Shown: positions 43,944 through 53,414 of the stretch, in pieces
Layout of the letters: each line of letters opens with the position of its first letter
Numbering within the stretch: the stretch's first letter is position 1
DNA from: Fundidesulfovibrio putealis DSM 16056
GTDB taxonomy: Bacteria; Desulfobacterota; Desulfovibrionia; Desulfovibrionales; Desulfovibrionaceae
NCBI RefSeq assembly: GCF_000429325.1
Contig: NZ_AUBQ01000013.1
Location: forward strand, 124,001-188,000
Reading direction: 5' to 3'
DNA length: 64,000 nucleotides
Notes under the pieces: generated by a model
The model's database searches: none
The model's input: only the letters and a program-made list of their open reading frames with translations
What the model was told of the DNA's origin: nothing
Program-made: the position numbers and the translations under genes

Positions 43944-44432
43944 ATGGACGAGAAACGCAGGATTCTGGTGCTTGGCGTGGGCAACATTCTCTACACCGAC
44001 GAGGGCGTGGGCGTGCGCTGCGTGGAGAAGCTGGAGAAGGAATACGAGTTCTCCGACAACGTGACCCTGGTGGACGGCGGGACGCTGGGCATGCGGCTTA
44101 TGGACTATCTGCTCCACTGCGACACGGCCATCATCCTGGACGCGGTGCTGGGCGGGCAGGAGCCTGGGACCATCTACCGCTGCACAGGCGACGACCTGCG
44201 CAAGTCCATCGCCTTCAAGGACTCCATGCACCAGTCCGACCTGGTGGATTCGCTGGTCTACTGCGACCTGATGGGCAACCGCCCGGACGCGGTGGTCATC
44301 GGCATCCAGCCGCACGACTACCAGACCATGGCCCTGGAAGTGTCCGAGGTGCTGGCCTCGCGCCTGGACGACATGGCCGGGTTCGCCCTGAAGGAAGTCG
44401 AGGCCGCGGGCGGGACGTTCACCAAAAGATAG
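43944..44432 (+). CDS. hynD: Hydrogenase maturation endopeptidase (HyaD/HybD family)
   Basis: 162 residues from the ATG at 43944 (ACGGAG upstream; a GTG two codons earlier is possible). Family motifs: LGVGNILYTDEGVGVR with the nickel-binding Glu, VDGGTLG, the DAVLGG Asp and the SMHQSDL His. It cleaves the C-terminal peptide of the [NiFe] large subunit after nickel insertion; the target is HynA, 5.5 kb upstream on the same strand. In related genomes the protease usually follows the structural genes closely, so the gap looks like an insertion. Confidence 0.93.
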   Translation: MDEKRRILVLGVGNILYTDEGVGVRCVEKLEKEYEFSDNVTLVDGGTLGMRLMDYLLHCDTAIILDAVLGGQEPGTIYRCTGDDLRKSIAFKDSMHQSDLVDSLVYCDLMGNRPDAVVIGIQPHDYQTMALEVSEVLASRLDDMAGFALKEVEAAGGTFTKR

Positions 44433-44556
44433 GCCGCCCCCTGCAACGACGCGCCTGGGCCGCTTCCCGCGAGCCGAGACGCCAACTTCACAGAGTCGCA
44501 TCCTGACGTTCGCGCACGCCGCGTAATTTTTTCGCATTTCGAACCGGGAGCCGACC

Positions 44557-46188
44557 ATGCCCCTCGTCCGTATTCTCGCGGTCCTCGCCGCGTCCCTGCT
44601 GCTGGCCGGGCAACTCCTCGCGGCCGAGGCCAGGCCTTACCGCCTGACCATCCTGCACACCAACGACATCCACGCCCGCATGGCCGAGTTCAACGCCTAC
44701 GGCCAGACCTGCACCCCCGAAGAATCCGCCAAGGGCGAATGCTTCGGCGGCTATCCGCGCATCGCTGCCGCCGTGGAGGCCACCCGCAAAAAGGGCGGCC
44801 ACACGCTGCTGCTCGACGCCGGGGATCAGTTCCAGGGCACGCTCTTCTACACCGCGCTCAAAGGCCGCCCCAGCCGCGAGGCCATGAACCTCCTGCGCTA
44901 CAACGCCATGACGCTGGGCAACCACGAGTTCGACGACGGTCCTGCCGTGTTGCAGGAGACCTTCCTGAGCGGCCTCAACGTGCCGGTGCTGGCCGCAAAC
45001 CTGGATGCATCACGCGACCCGGCCCTCAAGGCCAAAATCAAACCCTGGATGATCGTCAGCGTGGGCGGGCGCAAGATCGGCGTGGCGGGCATCGCCAACG
45101 AGGACACCGCGCACCTGGCCAACCCCGGACCTGACCTCGTGTTCTCCGACGCGGCGGAGCCCCTGCGCCAGGCCGTGCGCGACCTGAATGCCCAAGGCGC
45201 GGACATCATCATCGCCCTGACCCACGTGGGCCTGGAGCGCGACAAGGAGCTGGCCGCCGCAGTGGACGGCATCGACGTGATCGTGGGCGGGCACAGCCAC
45301 AGCCTGCTCTCCGGCACCGACCCCAAGGCGGCAGGGCCGTACCCCGTGGTGGAGAAATCCCCCTCGGGCAAGCCCGTGCTCATCGTTCAGGCCGAGGCCT
45401 GGGGCAAATACCTGGGAGAGCTCTCCGTGGACTTCGACGCCAAGGGCGTCCCCCTGGCCTGGAGCGGCGCGCCGCTGCTGCTGGACGCCTCCCGGCCCCA
45501 GGACCCGGCCATGCTGGCCAAGGTCAAAGGCTGGCAGGAGGAGCTGAAGCCCTACCTGGGGCAGATCGTGGGCAAGACCGCCGAGGCCCTCACCGCCGAG
45601 TGCCGCTTCGGCGAGTGCGCCCTGGGCAACGCCCTGGCCGAGGCCGTGCGCCTGTCGGCCAAGGCCCAGGGGGCGCGCGCCGCGTTCATCAACAGCGGCG
45701 CGCTGCGGGCCGGGCTCAAGGCAGGCGACGTGACCCAGGGGGACCTGCTCACGGCCTATCCCTTCACGGACAACGTGGCCACCTTCGAGCTGTCCGGCAA
45801 GGACCTGCTGGCCGTGCTGGAACACGGCGTGAGCCTCGCGGACCAGCCCGGCGCGTCCGGAACCGGCAGGTTCCTGCAGGTGTCCGGCCTGCGCTACTCC
45901 TTCGATCCGCGCCGCCCGGCGGGCCAACGCATCGTCACGGCGGACATCCTTGGCCCCGACGGCGGGTACGCGCCCATCGTCCGGGATAAAAGCTACTCCC
46001 TGGCCTCCTGCGGCTACCTGCTCAAGGGCGGCGACGGCTTCGCCATGCTGAAGGACCACGCCAAGCGCGTCTACGCCTTCGGCATGCCCATCGCCGACGC
46101 CTTCGCGGACTACGTGGCCACCCACTCCCCCCTGAGCCCGCGCCTGGAGGGCCGCATCGTGCGCCTGGGCGACGCCCTGCCCAAGTGA
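44557..46188 (+). CDS. Periplasmic 5'-nucleotidase / 2',3'-cyclic phosphodiesterase (UshA-like)
   Basis: 543 residues. Sec signal peptide (about 1-22: LAVLAASLLLAGQLLAAEA). The metallophosphatase domain has LTILHTNDIHAR, DAGDQFQGT, LGNHEFDDG and GGHSHSLL; the C-terminal nucleotidase domain shows FINSGALRAGLKAGDVTQGDL and the aromatic nucleotide-binding region (SGLRYSFDPRRPAG). It hydrolyses nucleotides in the periplasm for phosphate or nucleoside salvage. GGGAG precedes the ATG. Monocistronic, followed by a lipoprotein gene. Confidence 0.92.
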   Translation: MPLVRILAVLAASLLLAGQLLAAEARPYRLTILHTNDIHARMAEFNAYGQTCTPEESAKGECFGGYPRIAAAVEATRKKGGHTLLLDAGDQFQGTLFYTALKGRPSREAMNLLRYNAMTLGNHEFDDGPAVLQETFLSGLNVPVLAANLDASRDPALKAKIKPWMIVSVGGRKIGVAGIANEDTAHLANPGPDLVFSDAAEPLRQAVRDLNAQGADIIIALTHVGLERDKELAAAVDGIDVIVGGHSHSLLSGTDPKAAGPYPVVEKSPSGKPVLIVQAEAWGKYLGELSVDFDAKGVPLAWSGAPLLLDASRPQDPAMLAKVKGWQEELKPYLGQIVGKTAEALTAECRFGECALGNALAEAVRLSAKAQGARAAFINSGALRAGLKAGDVTQGDLLTAYPFTDNVATFELSGKDLLAVLEHGVSLADQPGASGTGRFLQVSGLRYSFDPRRPAGQRIVTADILGPDGGYAPIVRDKSYSLASCGYLLKGGDGFAMLKDHAKRVYAFGMPIADAFADYVATHSPLSPRLEGRIVRLGDALPK

Positions 46189-46281
46189 GCTTGACCCGGA
46201 CTCCCGATTGAACCATTAAGATGCGACACGGTACGAGTCGTCATCATGAACGCCAAGGCACCAAAACCCAAGGAAGCCGCC

Positions 46282-46854
46282 ATGAGAAAGAGCCTGTATG
46301 TCCTCGCGCTGGTCGTCGCGGCGTTCATCGCCGTCGGCTGCGCCAAGACCGGGAACAAGCCCGGAGACAAGCCCGGCAAGTGGAACATCGAGTCCAGCAG
46401 CTGGAGCGCCACAGTGGAATCCCTTGACCTTTCCACGCGCATGGCCACCCTCAAGGACCAGGACGGCAAGCTGCACACCTTCAAGGTGCGAGACGAGGTC
46501 CAGAACCTGGACAAGGTGCGCGTAGGCGACATCGTGGACGCGGAAGTGGTGGAGGCCTACGCCATCTACGTGCGCAAATCCTCCGAGGCCCCCTACGCGG
46601 CGGAGACCGTCGACACCGAGTACGGCCTGGAATCCGGCCTGCCCACCAAGACCACCGTGGCAAGCATCGAGGTCACTGCGCTCGTGAAGGCCGTGGATTA
46701 CGACAAGCGCACCATGAGCCTGAAAAACGCCAACGGCGAAATCGTGAGCGTCAAGGTCCCGGACGCCGTGAAGAAGCTCAGCAACATCAAGGTGGGGGAC
46801 GAGGTGGTCACCCGCTACACCCAGAACACCATCTATTCGGTGCGCAAGCCCTGA
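46282..46854 (+). CDS. Lipoprotein with duplicated beta domain
   Basis: 190 residues from the ATG at 46282 (AAGGAAG upstream). Lipobox AVGC near residue 19. The mature part contains two related beta-rich repeats: SATVESLDLSTRMATLKDQDGKLHTFKVRDEV and ALVKAVDYDKRTMSLKNANGEIVSVKVPDAV, each ending with (V)GD..DA/VVTRY. They resemble the DUF1344/copper-binding-like KVxxVD...TLKxxDGK pattern. Likely anchored in the outer membrane facing the periplasm; function unknown. Confidence 0.75.
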   Translation: MRKSLYVLALVVAAFIAVGCAKTGNKPGDKPGKWNIESSSWSATVESLDLSTRMATLKDQDGKLHTFKVRDEVQNLDKVRVGDIVDAEVVEAYAIYVRKSSEAPYAAETVDTEYGLESGLPTKTTVASIEVTALVKAVDYDKRTMSLKNANGEIVSVKVPDAVKKLSNIKVGDEVVTRYTQNTIYSVRKP

Positions 46855-46884
46855 CCGGGCCAGCGTTCACCCAGCAATCGACCA

Positions 46885-46917
46885 GGGAGGGCGGGCGCGC
46901 ACTGCGCCCGCCCTCCC
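46885..46917 (+). terminator. GC-rich terminator after the lipoprotein gene
   Basis: GGGAGGGCGGGCGC and its exact complement around a 5-base loop, 30 bases after the stop. Followed by CCATTCATTCTC rather than a pure T-run. Confidence 0.75.
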
Positions 46918-46984
46918 CATTCATTCTCAAGGCGCATTGCCCCGCCCTTGACGCCGCGCCGCCCCGGCCCTAGCATCCGCCGCC

Positions 46985-48190
46985 GTGTCAACATCATCCC
47001 TCTTGCGGTCGTTTCGCCACCGGAACTACCGTCTGTACTTCTTCGGGCAGGTCGTGTCCCTCACCGGAACTTGGATGCAGTCCACTGCCCAGGGCTGGCT
47101 GGTCTACAGGCTCACCGGGTCGGCCTTTGCGCTGGGCCTGGTGGGTTTCGCCACGCTTTTGCCGGTGCTTATCCTCGGACTGTTCGGCGGCGTGCTGGCC
47201 GACCGCCTGCCCAAGCGCAAGCTCCTGGTAGCGGCTCAGAGCGTAGCCATGCTCCAGGCCGTGGGTCTGGCCTGGCTGACCTTCTCCGGCAGTGTGGAGG
47301 TCTGGCAGGTGATCGCTTTCGCGGCCTGCCTGGGCGTGGTGAACGCGGTGGAGCTGCCCACGCGCCACTCCTTCGTGGTGGAGATGGTGGGCAAGGAGGA
47401 CCTGCACAACGCCATCGGGCTCAACTCTTCAATCTTCCACATGGCGCGCGTCATGGGGCCGCTGCTGGCTGGCGTGCTGGTGGCGGCGTTCGGCGAGGCC
47501 TGGTGCTTCGCCATAAACGCCGCCAGCTTCACCGCCGTGATCGCGGGGCTCCTGGCCATGCGCCTGCAGAGCGCGCCGCCCAAGCCGTCCACCGCCAGCA
47601 TCCGTGAGCACATGTCCCAGGGCGTACGCTACGCCTGGAACACGCCGCTGGTGCGGGCCATCCTGGCGCTCATCACCATCGCCAGCGTGATGGGCTCTTC
47701 CAGCGTGGTGCTGCTGCCGGTGTTCGCGGGGGACATCTTCGGGCGCGGCCCCGAAGGGCTGGGCACGCTCACGGCGGCCCTGGGACTGGGAAGCCTTTTT
47801 GGCTCGCTGGTGATGGCCGGACGGAGCAAAGCCACGGGGCTCAACCGCATCGCTGTGTGGGGCTGCGCGGGGCTTGGCGCCGGGCTTACGCTGTTTGCCC
47901 AGACGCCTTTCTTCTGGGGCGCGGGGGCGTTCCTGATACCCACGGGGTTCGCGCTCATGGCGCTCATGGCCAGCTGCAACACCATGCTCCAGCTGGCCGC
48001 GCCCGACGAGATGCGCGGGCGGGTGATGTCGCTCTACACCATGCTGTACATGGGCATGGCCCCCTTCGGGTCGCTGATCGCGGGACTTCTGGCCCAGTGG
48101 TTGGGCGCGCCCCTGGCCGTGACCATCCTTGGGCTGTGCTGCCTGGCCGGGGCCGTGTGGGCCGGGCGGGCGCTCTGGCGCGAGTGCTGA
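46985..48190 (+). CDS. Major facilitator superfamily transporter (EntS-like)
   Basis: 401 residues from a GTG start. Twelve membrane segments are likely. Motifs: an opening SFRHRNYRLYFFGQVVSLTGTWMQ, loop 2-3 motif GGVLADRLPKRKLL, and DEMRGRVMSLYTMLYMG, all typical of the EntS/MFS_3 exporter group that expels enterobactin or drugs. Substrate cannot be assigned. No ribosome site is obvious before the GTG. Transcribed toward the nif genes, which are on the opposite strand. Confidence 0.85.
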   Translation: MSTSSLLRSFRHRNYRLYFFGQVVSLTGTWMQSTAQGWLVYRLTGSAFALGLVGFATLLPVLILGLFGGVLADRLPKRKLLVAAQSVAMLQAVGLAWLTFSGSVEVWQVIAFAACLGVVNAVELPTRHSFVVEMVGKEDLHNAIGLNSSIFHMARVMGPLLAGVLVAAFGEAWCFAINAASFTAVIAGLLAMRLQSAPPKPSTASIREHMSQGVRYAWNTPLVRAILALITIASVMGSSSVVLLPVFAGDIFGRGPEGLGTLTAALGLGSLFGSLVMAGRSKATGLNRIAVWGCAGLGAGLTLFAQTPFFWGAGAFLIPTGFALMALMASCNTMLQLAAPDEMRGRVMSLYTMLYMGMAPFGSLIAGLLAQWLGAPLAVTILGLCCLAGAVWAGRALWREC

Positions 48191-48533
48191 GCGTTACGCA
48201 TGCCTACAAAAACGGAGGGCGGCTCCCGGCAACCGGAAACCGCCCGTTGAAATCAATCAGTTTCTCTTCTTGCAGCAGGCCGACATGATCTTCCGGCCTC
48301 TCCTCCTGATCAGCATCACCGCCATTCTAAGAGAACCAACTCTTTTCCGGGCTAAAAAACATGAGGCTCTTGCAAAACTCATCGCCAGCCGCCACCCGAA
48401 GAAATGGACGAGTCGGTAACAAGTCGGGATAACTGCGGATTCCAAAGGGCGCAGCCCTTTGGCCGCCGGAGGCGTTCCCCAACTGCAAATTTTGCATGTT
48501 CCTCACATGTTCATGTTTTTCAGCACGGCGACA
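48191..48533. other. Convergent intergenic region between MFS gene and nifB
   Basis: About 340 bases. It contains one dispersed hairpin repeat (48437-48473) and otherwise nothing recognised. Confidence 0.5.
48437..48473 (+). repeat. Dispersed hairpin repeat, GGCCGCCGGAGGC family, copy 4
   Basis: GGATT, CCAAAGGGC-GCA-GCCCTTTGG, CCGCCGGAGGC, about 60 bases beyond the nifB 3' end. The stem could act as a terminator for the minus-strand nifENB transcript. Confidence 0.85.
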
Positions 48534-49805
48534 CTAGCACCCCTCGCCGCTGCCGCCTGAGCAGCCCCCGGCCTTGCACCCTCCGCCGCCTTTGGCGCGC
48601 AGGTGGTCGAACTTCTTGGTCTTGAACACGGCGTCCAGCCCCTGGGCGATGAACCCGGACATGGCCACCACCTTCACGCCTTCTTCCTCCAGGATGGCCT
48701 GGGGCGTGTCGCCTACCCCCGACACCAGCACGGCGCGGCAGTCCGACAGGGACTTGGCCAGGGTGTACCAGCGCTTGGGACCGCCGCCGGTGGGCGGCGC
48801 GGGGCGGTCTTCGACCATCTTGTAGCCGCCGCAGCCGTCCTCACCCCAGATCTGAAAGCTCCCGGCCTCGCCCAGGTGCATGTTCACCAGCATGCCCTCC
48901 ATGGTGGCCACGGCCACATACGCGCGGGACTCGTCCACCTCGGGCACGATGGTGGAGCAGGCCTGCATGAGCCCCGAGAAGTCGCGCGAGCAGTCCTTCT
49001 CCAGAAGGCCCACGGCGTCGGCGCGGCAGCGCTGGCAGTGGCGCATCTGGGGAAGATAGGTCTCGGCCATGGCCCGGATGGCTTCCACATCGGCCTTGCT
49101 GGGCTCGGGAACCAGCTCGAACTTGGTTTCCTTGTTGGGGATGAGCGCCATGCAGTTGAGCAGATTCACGCCCATGGACTTCATCTTCTTGGCGATATCC
49201 TCGATGTGGTGGTCGTTGATGCCGGGCATGATGATGGTGTTCACCTTGACGATGATGTCCTTCTCCTTCAAGCGGCGGATGGACTCCTCCTGCTTTTCCA
49301 GCAGGATGCGCGCCGCGTCCGCGCCCCGGTACAGCACCTTGCCCACCCGCGCCCAGGAGTACACCTTGGCCGCGATCTCGGGATCGACCGCGTTCACGGT
49401 CACGGTGACGTGGGACACGCCGATCTCGGCCAGCTCGTCCACGTGCTCGGGCAGCTCCAGCCCGTTGGAGGACAGGCACAGGATCATGTCCGGCCACTTA
49501 TTCTTGATGCGGCGCATGGTCTCGAGCGTTTCCTTGGCGTTGGCCATGGGGTCGCCGGGGCCTGCGATGCCCACCACGGTCAGGCGCGTCTCCACCTTCA
49601 TGACCTCTTCCATGTACTTGATGGCCTGGGCAGGCGAGAGCACGGAGGAGGTGACGCCAGGGCGCGACTCGTTCACGCAGTCGTACTTCCGGTTGCAGTA
49701 GTTGCACTGGATGTTGCACTTGGGCGCGACCGGCAGGTGGATGCGGGCGCAGGAGCCCTTGGCGTCCTTATTGAAACAGGGGTGCTTGGAGAGGTCCATG
49801 GCCAT
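48534..49805 (-). CDS. nifB: Nitrogenase cofactor biosynthesis radical SAM protein NifB
   Basis: 423 residues. Radical SAM motif CNIQCNYC near residue 30, with ESRPGVTS and VGIAGPGDPMAN typical of NifB; it makes NifB-co (8Fe-9S-C), the iron-molybdenum cofactor precursor. A C-terminal NifX/NafY-type domain (about 290-400: YVAVATMEGMLVNMHLGEAG) is fused, as in many NifB proteins. The tail is Gly/Cys-rich (GGGGCKAGGCSGGSGEGC). TAAGGAG precedes two possible ATGs two codons apart. It is the last gene of the nifENB unit. Confidence 0.97.
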   Translation of the reverse strand: MAMDLSKHPCFNKDAKGSCARIHLPVAPKCNIQCNYCNRKYDCVNESRPGVTSSVLSPAQAIKYMEEVMKVETRLTVVGIAGPGDPMANAKETLETMRRIKNKWPDMILCLSSNGLELPEHVDELAEIGVSHVTVTVNAVDPEIAAKVYSWARVGKVLYRGADAARILLEKQEESIRRLKEKDIIVKVNTIIMPGINDHHIEDIAKKMKSMGVNLLNCMALIPNKETKFELVPEPSKADVEAIRAMAETYLPQMRHCQRCRADAVGLLEKDCSRDFSGLMQACSTIVPEVDESRAYVAVATMEGMLVNMHLGEAGSFQIWGEDGCGGYKMVEDRPAPPTGGGPKRWYTLAKSLSDCRAVLVSGVGDTPQAILEEEGVKVVAMSGFIAQGLDAVFKTKKFDHLRAKGGGGCKAGGCSGGSGEGC

Positions 49806-49815
49806 GGGAAACTCC

Positions 49816-51300
49816 TTAAATGTATCCGTACCCGATGTCGGAATCTGACTGTTTCTTTTCGATCATGGCGTTCACCACGCGGTCCAGAAGCTCGTGGGAG
49901 CCCAGATAGCAGAGGTGGCGCAGCCGGTGGCCGCCGAAGCGGTCGTGTATGGGAAAGCCCACCCGGATGAGGGGGACGTTCATCTCGCGGGCCGTGCGGT
50001 AGCCCTTGGAGTGGCCCAGAAAGAAGTCCGGGGCCAGTTCCTTGGCGCGGTCGGCTATGTCGTAGAAGTCCACGCCCTCGGCCACTTCGGGCATCTCGGG
50101 CATCAGCCCCTCGCAGGCTGCCTCGATGGCGGCCTTCAGGCGGCCGGACTTGCCGCCGCCGGCTACCAGCACGGGAATCACGCCGATCTCGGCCATGAAG
50201 GATGTCAGACCAACGATCAGGTCCTCCTCGCCGTAGATCACGCAGCGCTTCTGGGAGACGTACTTGTGGCCGTCCACCAGGGCGTCCACCAGGCGGCCGC
50301 GCTCCAGGGCATGGCGGCGGGGCGTGGGCTTGCAGGACACGGACTCCAGGGCCTGGAAGAAGGCGTCGGATTCGCGAATGCCTATGGGCATTCCCAGGCG
50401 GTGAAGCGCCACGCCGAAGCGCGAGGCCAGAAGCCCGCCAGCGGTGGCCGCCTCGGCGGGCGGCGACAGGGTGGCTCCGAACTCGAACGACGCCGGAGCT
50501 CCGCCCATGGCCTTGATGTCCGCGACGGGGGTGCCGCCGGAGGGCAGCTTTTCGTAATCTTCCAGGGCAGGGCCGTCCAAAGTCTCGGAGTAGTCCGGCA
50601 GGATGGCGGCCTTCAGGCCGAAGCTCGCGAACACGTCTTTCAGGTGCCGGATGTCCTCGCAGGAGACGAAGCCGGGGAAGCAGTTCACCATGTCCGTCTT
50701 CACGTCCGCCGTAGCCAGCTGGTCCGCCACGGCGCGCACGGCGGCGGTGAAGCCCTCCATGTGCGTGCCGGAGTAGCTGGGCGTGGAGACCTGCACCACC
50801 GGAGCCACGTTCAGGTCGCCGAACTCTTTCCTGAATTCCAGCAGGATGCCGGGGACGTCGTCGCCGATGGTCTCGGTGAGGCAGGTGGTGGCCACGCCGA
50901 TCATGCCCGCTCCGTACTTGTCCATCACGGTCAGCAGGCCCTTCTTCAGGTTGGCCGCGCCGCCGTAGATGGCCTGCTTCTCGCCGAGCGAGCTGGAGGC
51001 GATGTCCATGGGTTCGCGAAAATGGCTGATGATGTAGCGGCGCATGTAGGTGGCGCAGCCCTGGGAGCCGTGCAGGAAGGGCACGCCGCCCTCGATGCCC
51101 TTGAACACCAGGGTCGCGCCCAGGGGCTTGCACAGCTTGCAGGCGTTGGTGGTGGACACGAACGGCTCCACCTTGGGCTTTATGGGCTTGGCGTTGGCGG
51201 TCACGGGAGAAGCCTCGGCGACCGCTCCGGCGGCGATATCGCCCGTGAACGCGCACACGGCCTTGTCGCCGGTGTCGGCAAAGTTTGTCGGGCAGCTCAT
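49816..51300 (-). CDS. nifN: Nitrogenase cofactor scaffold subunit NifN
   Basis: 494 residues from an ATG overlapping the nifE stop (ATGA). Homologous to NifK: ACKLCKPLGATLVFKGIEG, HGSQGCATYMRRYIISHFREP and GVATTCLTETIGDD. The first 40 residues are a non-conserved Ala-rich extension. It forms the NifEN complex that matures NifB-co into FeMo-co. nifB follows after 10 bases. Confidence 0.96.
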   Translation of the reverse strand: MSCPTNFADTGDKAVCAFTGDIAAGAVAEASPVTANAKPIKPKVEPFVSTTNACKLCKPLGATLVFKGIEGGVPFLHGSQGCATYMRRYIISHFREPMDIASSSLGEKQAIYGGAANLKKGLLTVMDKYGAGMIGVATTCLTETIGDDVPGILLEFRKEFGDLNVAPVVQVSTPSYSGTHMEGFTAAVRAVADQLATADVKTDMVNCFPGFVSCEDIRHLKDVFASFGLKAAILPDYSETLDGPALEDYEKLPSGGTPVADIKAMGGAPASFEFGATLSPPAEAATAGGLLASRFGVALHRLGMPIGIRESDAFFQALESVSCKPTPRRHALERGRLVDALVDGHKYVSQKRCVIYGEEDLIVGLTSFMAEIGVIPVLVAGGGKSGRLKAAIEAACEGLMPEMPEVAEGVDFYDIADRAKELAPDFFLGHSKGYRTAREMNVPLIRVGFPIHDRFGGHRLRHLCYLGSHELLDRVVNAMIEKKQSDSDIGYGYI

Positions 51301-52694
51301 AACACGCACTCCTTGGGCAGGTCGTCCCGGTTCGCCGCCAGCACCGGGCCAGTGCGCCGGGGCACGAAGCGCCACACCGGGCTCATCACCGTGCGGTGCA
51401 CTTCCAGGGCGAAGTTGTACATGCCCACGAACCCTTCCAGGGCTTCCTTGCGCTCGTGGTTGTGGTCGCAGAATCCCACGCCCAGCTTGTAGGCGATGGG
51501 GCGCTCCTTCACGCCGCCCACGAAGATGTCCACGTCCTTCTCCTTGAGGAAGGCCGACAGCTCCAGGGGGTTGGCGTCGTCCACGATGATGGTGCCGGGG
51601 TCGCAGATGGAGGCAAGTTCCTCGTAATCCTCCGGGGTGCCGGTCTGGGAACCGGCGATCACCACGGACATGCCCAGATGGCGGAAGGCCTTGATCAGCG
51701 AGAAGGCCTTGAACGCGCCGCCCACGTAGATGGCGGCCTTCTTGCCTTCCAGGTCCTTCCGGAAGCCCGCCAGCTTGGGATACAGCACGGCCAGCTCTTC
51801 CTTCACCAGGGCCTGGGTGCGGGCCAGCATGTCCGGGTCCTTGTCCTTGAAGAAGCGGGCCACGGAGTACAGGGCCTCGGCCATGTCCTCGATGCCGAAA
51901 TAGGAGACCTTGACGAAGGGCGTGCCGTATGTGTCCTTCATCATCTTGGCCATATCCATGGTGGAGCCGGAGCACTGCACCACGTTCAGCGCCGCGCCGT
52001 GGGCCTTGGCGATGTCGCCCACGCGGCCATCGCCGGTGATGTTGGCCACGCACTGGATGCCCATGCGCTCGAAGTATTCGCGGATGATCCAGATCTCGCC
52101 CGCCAGGTTGAAGTCGCCCAGGATGTTCAGCGACAAGGGTGAGACGTCCGACGTGTCGCCCGTGCCCACCAGGGTGAACATGGCCTTGCACGCGGCCAGG
52201 TAGCCCTCGCGCTTGTTGCCCTTGAAGCCTTCGGACTGCACCGGGATCACCGGGATGCCCTTCTCGGCGGACACCTTCTTGCAGACGGCCTGGAGGTCGT
52301 CGCCGATGATGCCCACGATGCAGGTGGAGTACACGAAGGCGGCCTTGGGCTGGTGGCGGTCGATCAGTTCGATGAGGGCGGCGTACAGCTTCTTCTCGCC
52401 GCCGAAGATGACGTCGGTCTCCTGGAGATCGGTGGAGAAGGACAGGCGGTGCAGCTCAGGCCCGGAGGACAGCGCGCCCCGGATGTCCCAGGTGTAGGCC
52501 GCGCAGCCGATGGGGCCGTGCACCAGGTGCAGGGCGTCTGCGATGGGATAGAGCACCACCCGCGAGCCGCAGAACACGCAGGCCCTCTGGCTGACCGCGC
52601 CGGCCAGGGAGTCGCGGTTGCAGGCCAGCTTGAAGGGTCCGTCGCCCTTGACGTGGATCTGGTCCCTGCGTTCTTCGAAAATATTGTCAGACAC
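51297..52694 (-). CDS. nifE: Nitrogenase cofactor scaffold subunit NifE
   Basis: 465 residues. NifD-like fold with RACVFCGSRVVLYPIADALHLVHGPIGCAAYTWDIRG (P-cluster-like Cys ligands), YSTCIVGIIGDD, and SYFGIEDMAEAL. Works with NifN as FeMo-co assembly scaffold. The upstream 36-residue peptide gene stops 26 bases before it, so they are co-transcribed. Confidence 0.97.
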   Translation of the reverse strand: MSDNIFEERRDQIHVKGDGPFKLACNRDSLAGAVSQRACVFCGSRVVLYPIADALHLVHGPIGCAAYTWDIRGALSSGPELHRLSFSTDLQETDVIFGGEKKLYAALIELIDRHQPKAAFVYSTCIVGIIGDDLQAVCKKVSAEKGIPVIPVQSEGFKGNKREGYLAACKAMFTLVGTGDTSDVSPLSLNILGDFNLAGEIWIIREYFERMGIQCVANITGDGRVGDIAKAHGAALNVVQCSGSTMDMAKMMKDTYGTPFVKVSYFGIEDMAEALYSVARFFKDKDPDMLARTQALVKEELAVLYPKLAGFRKDLEGKKAAIYVGGAFKAFSLIKAFRHLGMSVVIAGSQTGTPEDYEELASICDPGTIIVDDANPLELSAFLKEKDVDIFVGGVKERPIAYKLGVGFCDHNHERKEALEGFVGMYNFALEVHRTVMSPVWRFVPRRTGPVLAANRDDLPKECVL

Positions 52695-52720
52695 GGTGCG
52701 CCTCTTTTGAAATCAGCGTG

Positions 52721-52831
52721 TTACAGGGCCAGGCTCTTCAGGCAGCAGAAGTAATATCCCGCCTGGATGGCGAGGCTGACGACCAGGGTGGTGAACATTG
52801 CCCGGGCGATGCTGGCGTTGGTAATGTCCAT
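52721..52831 (-). CDS. Nif-associated membrane microprotein (36 aa)
   Basis: 36 residues (starts MDITNASIARAMFTTLVVSL) with an excellent ribosome site AGGAGG five bases before the ATG. One membrane helix (about 12-30) with a C-terminal part YYFCCLKSLAL containing two adjacent cysteines. It is the first gene of the nifENB unit. It resembles the 31-residue peptide at 53415-53510: LF(T/M)-SL-IQ-(A/G), then an aromatic/Cys segment and L-(K/E)-(S/T)-LA. A conserved partner or regulator of the nif apparatus is inferred from position only. Confidence 0.75.
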   Translation of the reverse strand: MDITNASIARAMFTTLVVSLAIQAGYYFCCLKSLAL

Positions 52832-52916
52832 GTCGGCCTCCTGTTATGTCCGGTCCGGGCTGGCTCGTGATTCGCGCGCCCGGCCCTGGGTGAACTGCAC
52901 GTGGTCACAAGCCTAC

Positions 52917-52933
52917 ATCCAATTCCCGTGCCA
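52917..52933 (-). promoter_or_regulatory. Candidate sigma-54 promoter of nif microprotein-nifENB
   Basis: Minus strand TGGCACGGGAATTGGAT: GG and GG doublets spaced by 10 bases, matching the -24/-12 layout (consensus TGGCAC-N5-TTGCA) except that the -12 GC is GG. It lies about 86-102 bases before the 36-residue peptide gene. A weaker Fur-like box (12 of 19) sits just upstream at 52942-52960. Confidence 0.5.
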
Positions 52934-53342
52934 TGCCATAATATAATGATTTTATTGACTTATTATTGAGAAGCGGCGCAATTGCCGCGCGAAAGCATAC
53001 AAAAACGCAAGGACATCTACACAATTGTAGACTCTGCACAGTTCCGTTCGGGATTTGCGGCATCGACACGCGCGAGAGGGCTCCAACAGCGATCATCTGC
53101 CCTGTTCCGGGATGCCCCGAGTCTGGCTGCCGAGGGACTTCACGTGCGCAAGGATGTTCAAGAAGGGTGGAGGGTGTACGTCCATCAACGGGCGCGCCCG
53201 ACTTGTCGAGCGTCGAGCGCAGGCCGGGGTGTGAACCTGAGAGCCACACTGTAAGCAGGGTGGTCCGCAGATGCCCGGAGGTCAAAACCAGTATGCGCCT
53301 CGCGTTCGGGACGCAGAAACAGAGCGTCCCCTGAAAACAGCG

Positions 53343-53375
53343 AGGCCCGGAACCGTTTGGTGCGGTTCCGGGCCT
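53343..53375. terminator. Terminator after the 31-aa microprotein gene
   Basis: AGGCCCGGAACCG-TTTGGTG-CGGTTCCGGGCCT, 13-base perfect stem, 40 bases after the stop of the minus-strand peptide gene. It separates that gene from the nifENB promoter region, making it monocistronic. Confidence 0.8.
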
Positions 53376-53414
53376 GCTGTGGAGGGAAGGGGCGTTAGGG
53401 AATTGCCTGAAAGG

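Noticed and set aside
48257-48445. 62-codon minus-strand basic frame (ends RRGRKIMSACCKKRN)
   Set aside because: No good ribosome site, no recognised family and location beyond the nifB end; could be a remnant, not supportable.
52942-52960. Second Fur box near the nifENB promoter
   Set aside because: Only 12 of 19 matches in AT-rich DNA; mentioned as weak, not called.
52905-53335. Several 80-126-codon frames between the two nif microprotein genes
   Set aside because: No ribosome sites or domains; the region is better explained as promoter and terminator DNA.
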